Part shown: positions 42,824 through 52,407 of the stretch, in pieces
Position numbering within the stretch: the first letter of the stretch is position 1
Layout of the letters: the number at the start of each line of letters is the position of its first letter
Assembly: GCA_017794825.1 (NCBI GenBank)
Contig: CP051237.1
Span: forward strand, 2,294,001-2,358,000
Origin: Pararhizobium sp.
Lineage (GTDB): Bacteria > Pseudomonadota > Alphaproteobacteria > Rhizobiales > Rhizobiaceae
Reading direction: 5' to 3'
Length of the DNA: 64,000 nt
The notes under the pieces: model-generated
Told to the model about the DNA's origin: nothing
The model's database searches: none
What the model saw: the letters and a program-made list of their open reading frames with translations, nothing else
Position numbers and translations under genes: made by a program

Positions 42824-43324
42824 ATGCACCGGGTGCTCGTATTCGCCGCCCTTGCGATCGGCTTTTCCCTGGCTGTTCCATCGCTGCTTGCCGAAAGGAA
42901 CGCCGAACAAGAGCCTGTCGACCTTGCGGACGTCGAGCAGACGCCCGCCGCTGCGCGCACGGTACGGCTCGGCGCCGATCATTCCGGTCATTTCGTCGCC
43001 GAATTCAGGATCAACGGACACAGGGTGGATGGTCTGATTGACACCGGCGCCACGGCGGTCGCAATCAACGAGACAATGGCGAGGAAGCTGGGCGTGAAGC
43101 TGAACCCGTCGGATTTCACGCATAGCGTCCAGACGGCAAACGGCGTGATCGCGGTGGCGCCCGTGAAACTCAAGCGTATCGAACTCGGGTCCATTCGGGT
43201 CAATGAAGTGCAGGCCGTGGTCATCGAAGACGACAGCCTGGCCCACACGCTGATCGGCATGAGCTTTCTCAAGCGGCTCCGCTCGTACCGCGTCGAAAAT
43301 GACACGCTGGTCCTGTCGCTCTAG
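42824..43324 (+). CDS. Retroviral-type aspartic protease (clan AA), exported
   Basis: A 166-residue protein with an N-terminal membrane or signal segment ([23 protein letters not shown]) and a single-domain retropepsin-like fold: [23 protein letters not shown] carries the DTGA active site near residue 80, which needs dimerisation to form the full catalytic pair. [24 protein letters not shown] is the usual closing segment. This type (TIGR02281-like) is found in many alphaproteobacteria; substrates are unknown. CGGAGATCGACC precedes the ATG. The gene stands between upp and the convergent deoA, with stop codons overlapping by four bases, so its link with nucleoside salvage is only positional. 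Confidence 0.9.
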   Translation: MHRVLVFAALAIGFSLAVPSLLAERNAEQEPVDLADVEQTPAAARTVRLGADHSGHFVAEFRINGHRVDGLIDTGATAVAINETMARKLGVKLNPSDFTHSVQTANGVIAVAPVKLKRIELGSIRVNEVQAVVIEDDSLAHTLIGMSFLKRLRSYRVENDTLVLSL

Positions 43325-44640
43325 GCTGTAATGCGATCGAGGATGACCGGCCGCGCGGACGGTGTATTCCGCGCTATTTCGTAACAGTCGACCAGGGTCG
43401 CGGTCGCGGCGTCCGCATCCTCCTGCGAGCGGGCATGGACCCGGCCGATGCTGTCGCCCGCTTCAAGGGCAGCCCCGACGGGCGCAAGATCCGAATAGCC
43501 TACGGCATGGTCGACATCGTCCTGAGGCCGCGTGCGACCGCCGCCAAGCGCGACGACGCCGAGCCCGACGCCGCGGGTGTCGACAGAGGCGACGTGGCCG
43601 CCGACGCTGATCGTCACGTCGCGAATAACGGGCGCCTCTGGCAAGTAGGAATTGCATTGCTCGACAAAATCTGTCGGACCTCCAAGCGCCGCCGCCATGC
43701 GACCGAACCGTTCTGCCGCCCGACCGGACTCCAGCGCTTCGACGGCCTGCTTTCTGGCGTTCTCCGCCGTGCCGGCCACGGCGGATGACATGAGCATCTC
43801 CACGGCAAGCGCCAATACCACTTGCTCCAGCCTGGCGTCACGTCGCGCGCCGGTCAGGAAATCGACGGCGTTGCGAACCTCCACGGCGTTGCCGGCGGCG
43901 CTCGCCAGCGGCTCGTTCATGTCGGTCACCAGGGCGACCGTCTCCAGCCCCGCGCCATTCGCAACCTCGACCAGGCTCCGCGCAAGACTGCGGGCGTCAT
44001 CGTCCGCGCCCATGAAGGCGCCGCTGCCTGTCTTGACGTCGAGTACAAGGGTTTGAAGTCCCGCGGCAAGTTTCTTCGACAGTATCGACGCGGTGATCAA
44101 GGGTATCGATTCGACCGTCGCGGTCACGTCGCGCACGCCGTAGATGCGTCGATCGGCCGGCGCGAGATCTCCGGTCTGTCCGATGATCGCGCAGCCGATA
44201 TCGGTCACGACGCGCCGGAAGACGTCATTGTCCGGCGTCACCGAATAACCCGGAATAGATTCCATCTTGTCGAGCGTGCCGCCCGTGTGGCCGAGACCCC
44301 GGCCCGAGATCATCGGCACGGCAAGCCCGCAGGCGGCGACAATCGGCGCCAGCATCAGCGAGACATTGTCGCCGACGCCGCCTGTGGAATGTTTGTCGGC
44401 GATCGGCCTGTCTATCCCGGGCCATGCCAGAACGTCGCCGGAATCCCGCATGGCGAGCGTCAGCGCGACGATCTCTTCCCGCGCCATGCCATTGAGGAAA
44501 ACCGCCATGGCGAACGCCGCTATCTGGCCCTCGCTGACCCTGTCATCGGTCACTCCGCGAATGAAATCGCCGATCTCGCCGGGCTCAAGCGCCTGTCGAT
44601 CCCGTTTTTTTCGGATGATCTCCTGGGGCAGAAACGCCAT
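43321..44640 (-). CDS. deoA: Thymidine phosphorylase
   Basis: The enzyme splits thymidine with phosphate into thymine and deoxyribose 1-phosphate. The 439-residue length is normal. The family signature is present in [19 protein letters not shown] (phosphate-binding, near residue 82), followed by [30 protein letters not shown] near 200 and [11 protein letters not shown]. The C-terminal domain ends after [14 protein letters not shown]. The ATG at 44640 follows GAGGACGGA. It is 38 bases downstream of the purine nucleoside phosphorylase gene on the same strand. Both release sugar phosphates that DeoB (41 kb) then converts. Confidence 0.96.
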   Translation of the reverse strand: MAFLPQEIIRKKRDRQALEPGEIGDFIRGVTDDRVSEGQIAAFAMAVFLNGMAREEIVALTLAMRDSGDVLAWPGIDRPIADKHSTGGVGDNVSLMLAPIVAACGLAVPMISGRGLGHTGGTLDKMESIPGYSVTPDNDVFRRVVTDIGCAIIGQTGDLAPADRRIYGVRDVTATVESIPLITASILSKKLAAGLQTLVLDVKTGSGAFMGADDDARSLARSLVEVANGAGLETVALVTDMNEPLASAAGNAVEVRNAVDFLTGARRDARLEQVVLALAVEMLMSSAVAGTAENARKQAVEALESGRAAERFGRMAAALGGPTDFVEQCNSYLPEAPVIRDVTISVGGHVASVDTRGVGLGVVALGGGRTRPQDDVDHAVGYSDLAPVGAALEAGDSIGRVHARSQEDADAATATLVDCYEIARNTPSARPVILDRITA

Positions 44641-44678
44641 TCCGTCCTCGTATTCGTGTGATGGGATGTCTCAGGTTA

Positions 44679-45473
44679 TCAGACCAGAGTCTGTACTGTC
44701 TCGAAAAGGATATCGGCCAGACGGGCGCCGCCGATGGGCGCCATATTCTTGGTTTCCTGGTGGGACAGTTCACCGCCGCTCATGCCAGCGGCAAGATTGG
44801 TGATGACGGAGGCCGCTGCGACGCGCATGCCGAGGAAACGCGCCAGGATGACTTCCGGCACGGTCGACATGCCGACAGCGTCAGCTCCGATCGTGCGGGC
44901 CATGCGGATTTCCGCCGGTGTTTCGAAGCTCGGACCTGAAAACCACATATAGACGCCGTGATGCAGGAAATGTCCGCAACGGTCGGCCGCCGCGTCCATC
45001 GCGGCGCGCATTTCCGCGTCGTAGGCGTTCGTCAGCCCCACGAACCGCCGATCGCTCTTTTCGCCGAAAAGCGGATTCGAGCCCGAGAAATTGATGTGGT
45101 CGGTGATCTGCATCACCGAACCGGCCGGCATCTCTGGATGCAACGATCCGGCGGCGTTGGTGAGAAACAGTTTTTCGACGCCGAGCGCATGCAGCGCTTC
45201 GAGCGGGGCGCGCATGGCCGATGCGTCGCCATGCTCGTAGTAGTGGGCGCGGCCCGACAACATGACGACGGGGCATTCGCCCATGACGCCGGCGACGAGC
45301 TCCGCCGCGTGTCCGGAGACGCCCGCGCCGGGGAAACCATCGAGATCTCCGTAGGGGATCCGGACCGGATCGCTGACCCGTTCGGCAAGCTTGCCAAGAC
45401 CGGAACCGAGCACGATGGCCGTCTTCGGTTCAAGACTTCCGATGCGTGAGCGTATCGTCGTGGCGGCAAGCAT
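44679..45473 (-). CDS. punA: Purine nucleoside phosphorylase, trimeric type
   Basis: The enzyme phosphorolyses purine nucleosides to base and (deoxy)ribose 1-phosphate. The 264-residue product belongs to the trimeric class: the phosphate-binding IVLGSGLGKLAERV near residue 20, SGRAHYYEHGDASAM near 60, FLTNAAGSL near 110 and the purine site YMWFSGPSFETPAEIRMART near 180 followed by GADAVGMSTVPEVILAR. The hexameric DeoD type lacks these. I chose the ATG at 45473-45471; the longer frame reading to 45821 is the shadow of cdd. The gene begins two bases after the cdd stop and precedes deoA. Confidence 0.94.
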   Translation of the reverse strand: MLAATTIRSRIGSLEPKTAIVLGSGLGKLAERVSDPVRIPYGDLDGFPGAGVSGHAAELVAGVMGECPVVMLSGRAHYYEHGDASAMRAPLEALHALGVEKLFLTNAAGSLHPEMPAGSVMQITDHINFSGSNPLFGEKSDRRFVGLTNAYDAEMRAAMDAAADRCGHFLHHGVYMWFSGPSFETPAEIRMARTIGADAVGMSTVPEVILARFLGMRVAAASVITNLAAGMSGGELSHQETKNMAPIGGARLADILFETVQTLV

Positions 45474-45475
45474 GA

Positions 45476-45865
45476 TCAGAGTTCGCTGCCATCGAAGGCC
45501 AGCGGCAGCAATTCGGCCATGGTCACCGTCTTGACGACGCCGTTGGCGTCGCACAGATGCACACGCGTTTCGGGATCGGAGAACTCGGCAAGCCGCTGAC
45601 GGCATCCGCCGCAGGGCGTGCAGGCTACCATCTTTTCCGCGATCACGGCGACTTCCGTAATCTTGCGCGCGCCGCCCATGATCATATGGCCGATGGCGGT
45701 CGTTTCCGCGCACCATCCCTCCGGGTAGGAGGCGACTTCGACATTCGCTCCGGAATAGATCTTCCCGTCTTCGGCGCGAATGGCGGCGCCTACGGGGAAG
45801 TCGGAGTAGCGCGCATAGCACTTTGCCATTGCGTCGCGCGCGGCGAGAAACAGGTCATTGGACAT
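45476..45865 (-). CDS. cdd: Cytidine deaminase
   Basis: The enzyme deaminates cytidine and deoxycytidine to (deoxy)uridine. The 129-residue product is the short homotetrameric type. The zinc site is complete: CAETTAIGHM near residue 53 (first cysteine and catalytic glutamate) and ACTPCGGCRQRLAEF with the other two cysteines near residue 87. YSDFPVGAAIRAEDGKIYSGANVEVASYPE forms the nucleoside-binding part. It is preceded by the NupQ-type permease gene by three bases and followed two bases later by the phosphorylase gene, in one operon. Confidence 0.96.
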   Translation of the reverse strand: MSNDLFLAARDAMAKCYARYSDFPVGAAIRAEDGKIYSGANVEVASYPEGWCAETTAIGHMIMGGARKITEVAVIAEKMVACTPCGGCRQRLAEFSDPETRVHLCDANGVVKTVTMAELLPLAFDGSEL

Positions 45866-45868
45866 GGT

Positions 45869-46843
45869 CTAGCGCTCCTTCACGTAGGGAACGCCGCCGG
45901 CCTTGGGCGGAATGGCCTTGCCGATGAAGCCGGCAAGCAGAACCACCGTCAGCACATAAGGCAGCGCCTGCATGAACTGGACCGGAACCGCGCCGATGAG
46001 CGGCAGGCTCTGCCCCTGCAGCAAGATGCCGAGGGCGTCAAGGAACCCGAACAACAGGCAGGCGAACATGACATTGACCGGACGCCACTTGGCGAAAATC
46101 AGGGCGGCGAGCGCGATGAATCCCTTGCCCGCCGTCATGCCCTTCACGAAGCCTGCGGCGACCGCCATGGAGAGATAGGCGCCCGCGATGCCGCACAGGA
46201 TTCCGCAGCAGATGACGGCAAGATAGCGCATCCGGGTCACCGATATGCCGGCCGTGTCGACGGCGCCGGGATTTTCGCCGACGGCGCGCAGGCGCAGGCC
46301 GAACCGCGTCCGGTGCAACACCCACCAGGTGAACGGCACCATGGCGAATGCGAAATAGGTCAGCACGAAATGACCTGATATGAGATTGGCGTAGATCGGA
46401 CCCAGGAACGGAATGTCCGCAAGAGCGTCTGTAAACGGCAGTTCAACCGCCTGGAAACGCGAATCCCCGGTCAATGCCGGCGTGCGGCCGCCCTGCCGGA
46501 ACCAGGCCTGACCCAGTATCACCGTGGCGCCAAGCGCGATGAAATTGATGGCGACGCCGGAGACGATCTGGTTGCCGCGCTGGGTGATCGACGCGAAGCC
46601 GTGAACGAGCGCAAGCCCCAGAGAAACCAGAATGGCGACGCCGAGACCCAGATAGGCGGACTGGAACACCGCGGCGGCGGCGCCACCGCCAAAAGCGGCC
46701 GCCAGCATCTTGCCCTCCAATCCGATGTCGAAAACGCCGGAGCGTTCCGAAAACAGGCCAGCAAGGGCAGCCAGGATGAGCGGAACCGAGAGGCGGATCG
46801 TGCCTTCCAGCGTGACGAGCATGATTCCGAAAGCCTGATCCAT
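45869..46843 (-). CDS. Nucleoside ABC transporter permease, NupQ type
   Basis: A 324-residue permease of the branched-chain/ribose-type family (LivHM/RbsC class), like NupQ, YufQ or BmpC of nucleoside importers. It begins TLEGTIRLSVPLILAALAGLFSERSGVFDIGLEGKMLAAAFGG, in which the conserved GLEGKM(L) loop contacts the ATPase. Eight or more helices follow. GMTAGKGFIALAALIFAKWRPVNVMFACLLFGFLDA is another hallmark. It is translated three bases before cdd and three bases after the second permease. Confidence 0.93.
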   Translation of the reverse strand: MDQAFGIMLVTLEGTIRLSVPLILAALAGLFSERSGVFDIGLEGKMLAAAFGGGAAAAVFQSAYLGLGVAILVSLGLALVHGFASITQRGNQIVSGVAINFIALGATVILGQAWFRQGGRTPALTGDSRFQAVELPFTDALADIPFLGPIYANLISGHFVLTYFAFAMVPFTWWVLHRTRFGLRLRAVGENPGAVDTAGISVTRMRYLAVICCGILCGIAGAYLSMAVAAGFVKGMTAGKGFIALAALIFAKWRPVNVMFACLLFGFLDALGILLQGQSLPLIGAVPVQFMQALPYVLTVVLLAGFIGKAIPPKAGGVPYVKER

Positions 46844-46846
46844 CGT

Positions 46847-47983
46847 CTATTCCCCCGCCTCGGTCGCTGCTGCCGGCTTGCCGACGCCTTGCATCGTCGC
46901 GAAGAAGGCCGTGATCGCAGGCCGGAACATATGCTCCAGTGCGCCAGCGAACAGAATGACAAGGCCCTGGATGATTGTGATCATGTCGCGGGAGATCTGC
47001 GGCATCTCGAAGGAGATTTCTGCGCCGCCCTGATAGAGCACGCCGAAGAGGATGGCGGCCGGAATGATGCCGGCCGGATGCGACCGGCCCATTAGCGCCA
47101 CGGCGATGCCGACGAAGCCGGCGCCGGTGACAAAATCAAGCTGCATTCGCTGCTGGTCGCCCATGATCGGATTGAGCGCCATCATGCCGGCGAGCGCGCC
47201 GGAGATAATCATGGTGATGATGACAATCCGCGCTTCCTTCATGCCGGCGTATCGCGCGGCGGTGGGACTGTGGCCCATCGTGCGCATTTCGTAGCCGAAT
47301 TTCGTGCGCCAGATCAGCAGCCAGACGAGCACGCAGCAAACAAGCGCCAAAAGGAAGGACACGTTGAACGGCGCGCCGCCGATATCGAGACCAAAGATCG
47401 ACATCAGCCAGTCGAGCTTCGGCAATTCCCCGCCTTCAGTGAAGGTGCGGGTCTGCGGCGCCATCGACCCGACCGGTTTGAGCACATCGACCAGCATGAA
47501 CACCATCACGCTGGAGGCGATGAAGTTGAACATGATCGTGGTGATCACGATATGGCTGCCGCGCTTGGCCTGAAGGTAACCGGGAATGAAAGCCCATGCG
47601 GCGCCGAAAAAAGCCGAGCCGGCGATCGCGACCAGGAATGTCAGATACCATGGAAAGATCCCGTCGAACGCCAGACAGGCGAAAGCGACGCCCAGACCGC
47701 CGATATAGGCCTGACCCTCGCCGCCGATATTGAACAGGCCGCAATGGAACGCCACCGCCACTGCAAGCCCTGTAAAGATGAAGTTCGTGGCGTAGTAAAG
47801 CGTGAAGCCGATGCCCTCGCCGTATCCGAACGCGCCCTGGATAAGCAGGGAGGCCGCGCGCAAGGGGCTTTCGCCAACCAGCAGCACGACGAGGCCGGCG
47901 ACCAGAAAGGCGAACACAAGGTTGATCAGAGGGATCAGGCCATACTCGACCCAGCCCGGCAGCTTTCCAAACGGCGCGCTCAT
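46847..47983 (-). CDS. Nucleoside ABC transporter permease, NupP type
   Basis: A 378-residue permease of the same class, corresponding to NupP or YufP. The N-terminal helix is followed by [44 protein letters not shown] (with the GGEGQ loop that docks on the ATPase) and by [26 protein letters not shown], the cytoplasmic EAA-type loop. It overlaps the stop of the ATPase gene by four bases (ATGA) and is followed by the second permease. Together the two form the membrane channel. Confidence 0.93.
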   Translation of the reverse strand: MSAPFGKLPGWVEYGLIPLINLVFAFLVAGLVVLLVGESPLRAASLLIQGAFGYGEGIGFTLYYATNFIFTGLAVAVAFHCGLFNIGGEGQAYIGGLGVAFACLAFDGIFPWYLTFLVAIAGSAFFGAAWAFIPGYLQAKRGSHIVITTIMFNFIASSVMVFMLVDVLKPVGSMAPQTRTFTEGGELPKLDWLMSIFGLDIGGAPFNVSFLLALVCCVLVWLLIWRTKFGYEMRTMGHSPTAARYAGMKEARIVIITMIISGALAGMMALNPIMGDQQRMQLDFVTGAGFVGIAVALMGRSHPAGIIPAAILFGVLYQGGAEISFEMPQISRDMITIIQGLVILFAGALEHMFRPAITAFFATMQGVGKPAAATEAGE

Positions 47984-49515
47984 TCGGCCGCCTCCATGGG
48001 TTCCTCGATCCCCGCCATCAGCAGCCCCAGTTCGGATTCCGATGCGTCGGGCGCCCGCTCGCCGACGATGCGGCCGGCGAACATCACGAGTATGCGGTCA
48101 GACAGCGACCGGATTTCGTCGAGCTCCACCGACACCAGCAGCACGGCCTTGCCTGCGTCACGCATTTCGATGATGCGTTTGTGGATGAATTCGATGGCCC
48201 CAACATCGACGCCACGGGTCGGCTGACCGATCACGAGCACCGTCGGATCGCGCTCCATCTCGCGGGCGAGCACGATCTTTTGCTGGTTGCCGCCGGAGAA
48301 ATTGGCGGTTTTCAGCCGCACGTCCGGCGGGCGAATGTCGTATTGCTCTGCCGACTTCTGCGCATGCTGACGGATGCTGCCGAGATTGAGCATCGGTCCG
48401 TTGAGATATTCAGGATCGTAGTGATAGCCGAGAATGGCGTTCTCGTTCTCCTCGAAGGCGAGCACCAGGCCCATGTGGTGGCGGTCTTCGGGCACATGCG
48501 CCATCTTCCGCTTGCGCAGATCGGCCGGATCGGCGTCGCCGGTCACATCGATCGGCTCGTTGCACAGCGTCACCTTTCCGCTGACGGCGCTGCGTATTCC
48601 GGTGATCGTCTCCAGCAGCTCCGACTGGCCGTTGCCCGCCACGCCGGCGATGCCGACGATTTCGCCGGCGCGCACGTCGAGAGACACGTTGTCGACCATG
48701 GTCACGCCGCGGCCGTCCTTGACGGACAGGTTCTCGACCGAGAGCTGGACGTCCTTCGGCTTCGACTCGCCCTTTTCCACGCGCAGGAGAACGCGCCGTC
48801 CGACCATGAGTTCGGCCAGCTCCTCGACGGAGGTCTCCGACGTCTTGCGCGTCGCCACCATCTCGCCACGGCGCATCACCGAAACCTCGTCGGTGATCGC
48901 CATGATCTCTCGCAGCTTGTGGGTGATGAAGATGATCGTCTTGCCCTGCTGACGAAGCTGCTCGAGAATCCGGAAAAGGTGATCCGCTTCCGCCGGGGTG
49001 AGAACGCCCGTCGGCTCGTCGAGGATCAGAATGTCGGCGCCGCGATAGAGAGCCTTCAGGATTTCCACCCGCTGCTGCAGACCAACTGGCAATTCTTCAA
49101 TGATGGCGTCCGGATTGACCTCGAGGGAATATTCCTCTTCCAGCCGCTTCAATTCCGCGCGCGCCCGGGTGATGCCTTTGTTGAGGATGGCGTTTTCTTC
49201 CGCGCCGAGCATGACGTTTTCGAGAACGCTGAAGTTCTCCACCAGCATGAAATGCTGGTGCACCATGCCGATCCCCGCCTCGATCGCCACATTGGGGTCG
49301 CGTATGACGATCTTGTCGCCCCCGACGAAGATGTCGCCGGCGTCGGCCTGATAGAAGCCGTACAGGATCGACATGAGCGTCGATTTGCCTGCGCCGTTTT
49401 CTCCGATGATGCCGTGGATGGTTCCCCTGCGAACCTGCAGATTGATGTCCTTGTTGGCGTGGACGGCACCGAAGCTCTTGTCGATACCCCGCAATTCGAT
49501 CGCCAGACTGTCCAT
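47980..49515 (-). CDS. Nucleoside ABC transporter ATPase, NupO type (two ABC domains)
   Basis: A 511-residue ATPase with two domains, as in the sugar- and nucleoside-import class. The first is complete: GENGAGKST near residue 37, [13 protein letters not shown] signature, [12 protein letters not shown]alker B. The second has the usual degenerate start GVAGNGQSE and signature [15 protein letters not shown] chose the ATG at 49515-49513 ([17 protein letters not shown]); the frame opens 20 codons earlier but without family likeness. It opens the operon nup ATPase-permease-permease-cdd-punA-deoA. No binding protein (BmpA/NupN-like) is encoded in front of it or elsewhere in the window. Confidence 0.93.
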   Translation of the reverse strand: MDSLAIELRGIDKSFGAVHANKDINLQVRRGTIHGIIGENGAGKSTLMSILYGFYQADAGDIFVGGDKIVIRDPNVAIEAGIGMVHQHFMLVENFSVLENVMLGAEENAILNKGITRARAELKRLEEEYSLEVNPDAIIEELPVGLQQRVEILKALYRGADILILDEPTGVLTPAEADHLFRILEQLRQQGKTIIFITHKLREIMAITDEVSVMRRGEMVATRKTSETSVEELAELMVGRRVLLRVEKGESKPKDVQLSVENLSVKDGRGVTMVDNVSLDVRAGEIVGIAGVAGNGQSELLETITGIRSAVSGKVTLCNEPIDVTGDADPADLRKRKMAHVPEDRHHMGLVLAFEENENAILGYHYDPEYLNGPMLNLGSIRQHAQKSAEQYDIRPPDVRLKTANFSGGNQQKIVLAREMERDPTVLVIGQPTRGVDVGAIEFIHKRIIEMRDAGKAVLLVSVELDEIRSLSDRILVMFAGRIVGERAPDASESELGLLMAGIEEPMEAAE

Positions 49516-49526
49516 GCGTGACCTTA

Positions 49527-49546
49527 TTTTATCATCTGGTATAAAA
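49527..49546. promoter_or_regulatory. Candidate operator in the divergent region before the nucleoside operon
   Basis: TTTTAT at 49527-49532 and ATAAAA at 49541-49546 form a 6-base inverted repeat around CATCTGGT. It lies 12 bases upstream of the importer ATPase ATG and 85 bases before the alcohol dehydrogenase ATG. The regulator is unknown; this is a pattern match. Confidence 0.4.
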
Positions 49547-49631
49547 CGACTGTATTCGCCTGTTGAATGCGACACCAGCCCATTTTAAGGGTTTTTTCAC
49601 AGGGATGAATCAGCGCCAGCAGGGAGGAACA

Positions 49632-50804
49632 ATGTCCCCATTCACATTCAACACGACCCCTCAGATCGTTGCGAGGCCCGGAGCTTGCGCGCAAATGGCG
49701 GAGATCGCCGGGCGGCGCCTCGGCGAGCGCGTCCTGTTCGTCACGGACAAGGGCATACGCAATGTCGGTCTGGAACGCGCCGCCGCGGCTGCGCTCGAAA
49801 CGGCGGGTCACACGGTGACATTCTTCGACGAGGTCGAGGCCGATCCCAGTCTGGCGACGCTCGAAAAGGCAATCGCCACAGCCCGCGAGATTGACGCAAC
49901 CGGCGTCATCGCGCTCGGCGGCGGATCTTCGCTGGACGTCGCCAAGCTGACCGCGCTGATCGCCGGCTCCGGCGAGGACATCGACGAAGCCTGGGGCGTT
50001 GGCAACGCAAAGGGACCGCGGCTGCCGCTGGTGCTTGCGCCGACAACGGCCGGCACGGGATCGGAGGTGACGCCGGTTTCGATCATCACGGTGGGCGGAG
50101 ACGAAAAGCGCGGCGTGTCTTCGCCGCTCATCCTGCCGGATATCGCTGTGCTCGACGCCGAGCTGACGCTGACCCTGCCGGCGCCGATCACGGCCGCGAC
50201 CGGCATCGACGCCATGGTGCACGCGATCGAAGCCTATGCGTCGAAGAGCGCCAACAACAATCCGGTGTCCCGCATGCTGGCGAAGGAAGCGCTGAGGCTG
50301 CTCGGCGCCAATATACGAACGGTGATCGAACGCCCGGAGGATATCGACGCGCGCAGCGCCATGCTTCTCGGTTCGACGCTGGCCGGCATGGCCTTCGCCA
50401 ATTCGCCTGTCGCGGCCGTGCATGCGCTTGCCTATCCGATCGGCGGAACGTTTCATATTCCGCATGGCCTTTCCAATGCGCTGGTGCTGACGGAAGTCCT
50501 GCGGTTCAACGCGGCCGAAACACAAAACGGATCGGCTGCGTGCTATGCGGAACTCGCGCCATGCGCATTCGCCGATTTTGATGACCTTGGCGGCACGCAG
50601 GCCAATTGCGCCGCCTTCATCGACAGGCTTGCCGACCTGTCAACCGCGGTCGGCCTGCCGAAACGGCTGCGCGACGTGGGCATTGGCGAGGAGGCGCTGC
50701 CGCAGATGGCGCGCGACGCGATGAAACAGACGCGGCTGCTCGTCAACAATCCGCGCGATGTGGGCGAGGCCGACGCGCTGGCGATCTATCGGGCGGCCTG
50801 GTGA
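49632..50804 (+). CDS. Iron-containing alcohol dehydrogenase
   Basis: A 390-residue NAD(P)-dependent oxidoreductase of the iron-type (group III) family, which reduces aldehydes or ketones or oxidises alcohols. The nucleotide-binding GGGSSLDVAKL lies near residue 97 and PTTAGTGSEVTP near 138. The metal ligands are visible: Asp and His in TGIDAMVHAIEAY near residue 195, then the two histidines in VAAVHALAYPIGGTFHIPHG. Substrate cannot be predicted. GGGAGGAACA before the ATG at 49632 decides the start; earlier in-frame ATGs at 49563 and 49605 lack this. The following thioesterase gene is adjacent, so the two may work on the same compound class. Confidence 0.95.
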   Translation: MSPFTFNTTPQIVARPGACAQMAEIAGRRLGERVLFVTDKGIRNVGLERAAAAALETAGHTVTFFDEVEADPSLATLEKAIATAREIDATGVIALGGGSSLDVAKLTALIAGSGEDIDEAWGVGNAKGPRLPLVLAPTTAGTGSEVTPVSIITVGGDEKRGVSSPLILPDIAVLDAELTLTLPAPITAATGIDAMVHAIEAYASKSANNNPVSRMLAKEALRLLGANIRTVIERPEDIDARSAMLLGSTLAGMAFANSPVAAVHALAYPIGGTFHIPHGLSNALVLTEVLRFNAAETQNGSAACYAELAPCAFADFDDLGGTQANCAAFIDRLADLSTAVGLPKRLRDVGIGEEALPQMARDAMKQTRLLVNNPRDVGEADALAIYRAAW

Positions 50805-50806
50805 CC

Positions 50807-51241
50807 ATGACAAGACCGTCCCCCTACAGCCGCAGCGACTTCCGGCTCTTCCGTCCGCTGCAGACGCGCTGGTCCGACAACGACATCTACGGCCATATGA
50901 ACAATGTGGTGCACTACCTGCTGTTCGACACCGCTGTGAACGGCTGGCTGATCGATCGCGGACTTCTGGACATTCGCAACGGCGAGACGATCGGTCTGGT
51001 GGTGGAAACCGGTTGCCAGTATTTTCGCGAGATCATGTTTCCGGACAGCGTCGCCGCCGGAATTCGCGTCGCCCGGCTCGGCAATTCTTCCGTGACCTAC
51101 GAGGTGGGTCTGTTCGCCAATGAGGACGAGGGGGCGGCGGCGCAGGGGCGTTTCGTCCACGTCTATGTCGACCGCGAAACCCGCCGGCCCAAGCCGCTTT
51201 CCGACGACTGGCGGACAGCGCTTCAGGAGATCAGCACATGA
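50807..51241 (+). CDS. Acyl-CoA thioesterase, 4HBT (hotdog) family
   Basis: A 144-residue hotdog-fold hydrolase. TRWSDNDIYGHMNNVVHYLLFDTAVN near residue 20 is the 4HBT signature, with the Asp and His-Met-Asn-Asn that line the catalytic site; the family cleaves acyl-CoA thioesters. VETGCQYFREIMFPDSVAAGIRVARLG and a C-terminal VHVYVDRETRRP complete the fold. Start: ATG at 50807, or a GTG at 50801 that overlaps the dehydrogenase stop. The stop overlaps the SlyX start (ATGA). The genes form a small operon with the alcohol dehydrogenase. Confidence 0.92.
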   Translation: MTRPSPYSRSDFRLFRPLQTRWSDNDIYGHMNNVVHYLLFDTAVNGWLIDRGLLDIRNGETIGLVVETGCQYFREIMFPDSVAAGIRVARLGNSSVTYEVGLFANEDEGAAAQGRFVHVYVDRETRRPKPLSDDWRTALQEIST

Positions 51242-51459
51242 ACGCGTCGACGGACGAGCCTGGCGAGCGCCTGGCGCGGCTGGAAGAGCATGTCGCGCAT
51301 CAGCAGCGCGTGATCGAGGAACTTTCCGACCAGCTGAACGAGCAGTGGAAGGCGATCGAAACGCTGCAGACGCGTCAGAAGAAACTTGTCGAGCGGTTCG
51401 TGGCCGTGGAGGATCAGGTTCGCGAAGCGCCGCCCGTCACCAAGCCGCCGCATTACTGA
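51238..51459 (+). CDS. slyX: SlyX family protein
   Basis: A 73-residue mostly helical protein: ERLARLEEHVAHQQRVIEELSDQLNEQWKAIETLQTRQKKLVERF is the SlyX coiled-coil, and the C-terminal end APPVTKPPHY carries the PPHY motif found in nearly all SlyX proteins. Function is unknown; in E. coli the gene is near slyD. Its ATG overlaps the stop of the thioesterase gene, so it is translated as part of that small operon. It converges on the permease gene with a 15-base gap. Confidence 0.9.
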   Translation: MNASTDEPGERLARLEEHVAHQQRVIEELSDQLNEQWKAIETLQTRQKKLVERFVAVEDQVREAPPVTKPPHY

Positions 51460-51474
51460 AACGCCGCGTCATAG

Positions 51475-52407
51475 CTATTCTTCGACACGCGGCTCCACAT
51501 AGTGCCACGCGACGGCGATCACACCCATCACGATAATCGCGATGATGAACGAGAGCGCGGCTCCCAATCCGAGCTGGAACGCTTCCATCTGGTTGGAAAT
51601 CAACGGTGCGATCATCATTCGATTCGGGTCGCCCATGAGGATCGGAACGAAAAACATTCCGATGGCGGGAATGAAGGTCAGCACGGTCGCCGAGATGATT
51701 CCCGGCATGGTCTGCGGCAGCGTCACGTGAAGGAACGCCCGAGAGGGCGATGCGCCGAGATCCTCCGCGGCCTGGACGAGCCGCCAGTCCATTTTCTCCA
51801 AAGACGTATAGAGCGCGATCACGGCGAACGGCAGACAGAAGTAGGTCATCACCAGAATATTGGCGAATTGCGAATAGACCAGGAACGGCAGGGGCTCATC
51901 GATGACGCCCAGCAACCGCAGCCCCTTGTTGATCACGCCGCCATTGCCGAGGATCGCCATCCAGGCGTATGCGCGCAACAGGCCGCTGGTCCAGAACGAA
52001 AGGATGACCGCGCCGATCAGGATTTTCTGCCATCGCTGCGTGTAGCGAACAATGTAGTAGGTCAGCGGATAGGCCACGAGCAGCGTGGTCAGCGTGATGA
52101 TCGCCGATGTCCACAACGTGCGTATCAGAACGCTCTGATAGGACCAGGAATCGAGGAACGCGCGGTAGTTGGCCAGCGTCCACTCCGGTACGATCTCGTA
52201 GTTCCGGCTGGTCCAGAAACTGTAGACAAACATGATGCCCAGCGGTGCAACGAAGAGCATCGTCTGCACTAGCAGCGCAGGCGCGAGGCTCCACGGCGCA
52301 TTGGCCGTCCGTCGCGAGGACGACGCCCAAGATGGCGCCGTCTCCGCGGATTGACCGGCAGGCTTGCCGGTCTCTTCGGGTATCGGATCTGTTACGATCG
52401 TGCTCAT
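51475..52407 (-). CDS. Polyamine-type ABC transporter permease, PotB-like
   Basis: A 310-residue permease of the spermidine/putrescine class. A Pro/Ser-rich cytoplasmic N-terminus of about 40 residues precedes six helices (LAPALLVQTMLFVAPLGIMFVYSFW is the first). The EAA-type loop that couples to the ATPase reads LVQAAEDLGASPSRAFLHVTLPQTMPGI near residue 225, and FFVPILMGDPNRMMIAPLI follows. The ATG overlaps the stop of the binding-protein gene by four bases. It is the last gene of a leftward unit: ATPase, binding protein, permease. Its partner permease is in the divergent unit at 56470. Confidence 0.92.
   Translation of the reverse strand: MSTIVTDPIPEETGKPAGQSAETAPSWASSSRRTANAPWSLAPALLVQTMLFVAPLGIMFVYSFWTSRNYEIVPEWTLANYRAFLDSWSYQSVLIRTLWTSAIITLTTLLVAYPLTYYIVRYTQRWQKILIGAVILSFWTSGLLRAYAWMAILGNGGVINKGLRLLGVIDEPLPFLVYSQFANILVMTYFCLPFAVIALYTSLEKMDWRLVQAAEDLGASPSRAFLHVTLPQTMPGIISATVLTFIPAIGMFFVPILMGDPNRMMIAPLISNQMEAFQLGLGAALSFIIAIIVMGVIAVAWHYVEPRVEE

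Noticed and set aside
45474..45821. N-terminal extension of the purine nucleoside phosphorylase frame
   Set aside because: The extra 116 codons are Arg-rich, run through cdd in another frame and do not resemble the family.
48181..49521. 446-codon frame opposite the nucleoside importer ATPase
   Set aside because: Antisense shadow of a gene with clear ABC motifs.
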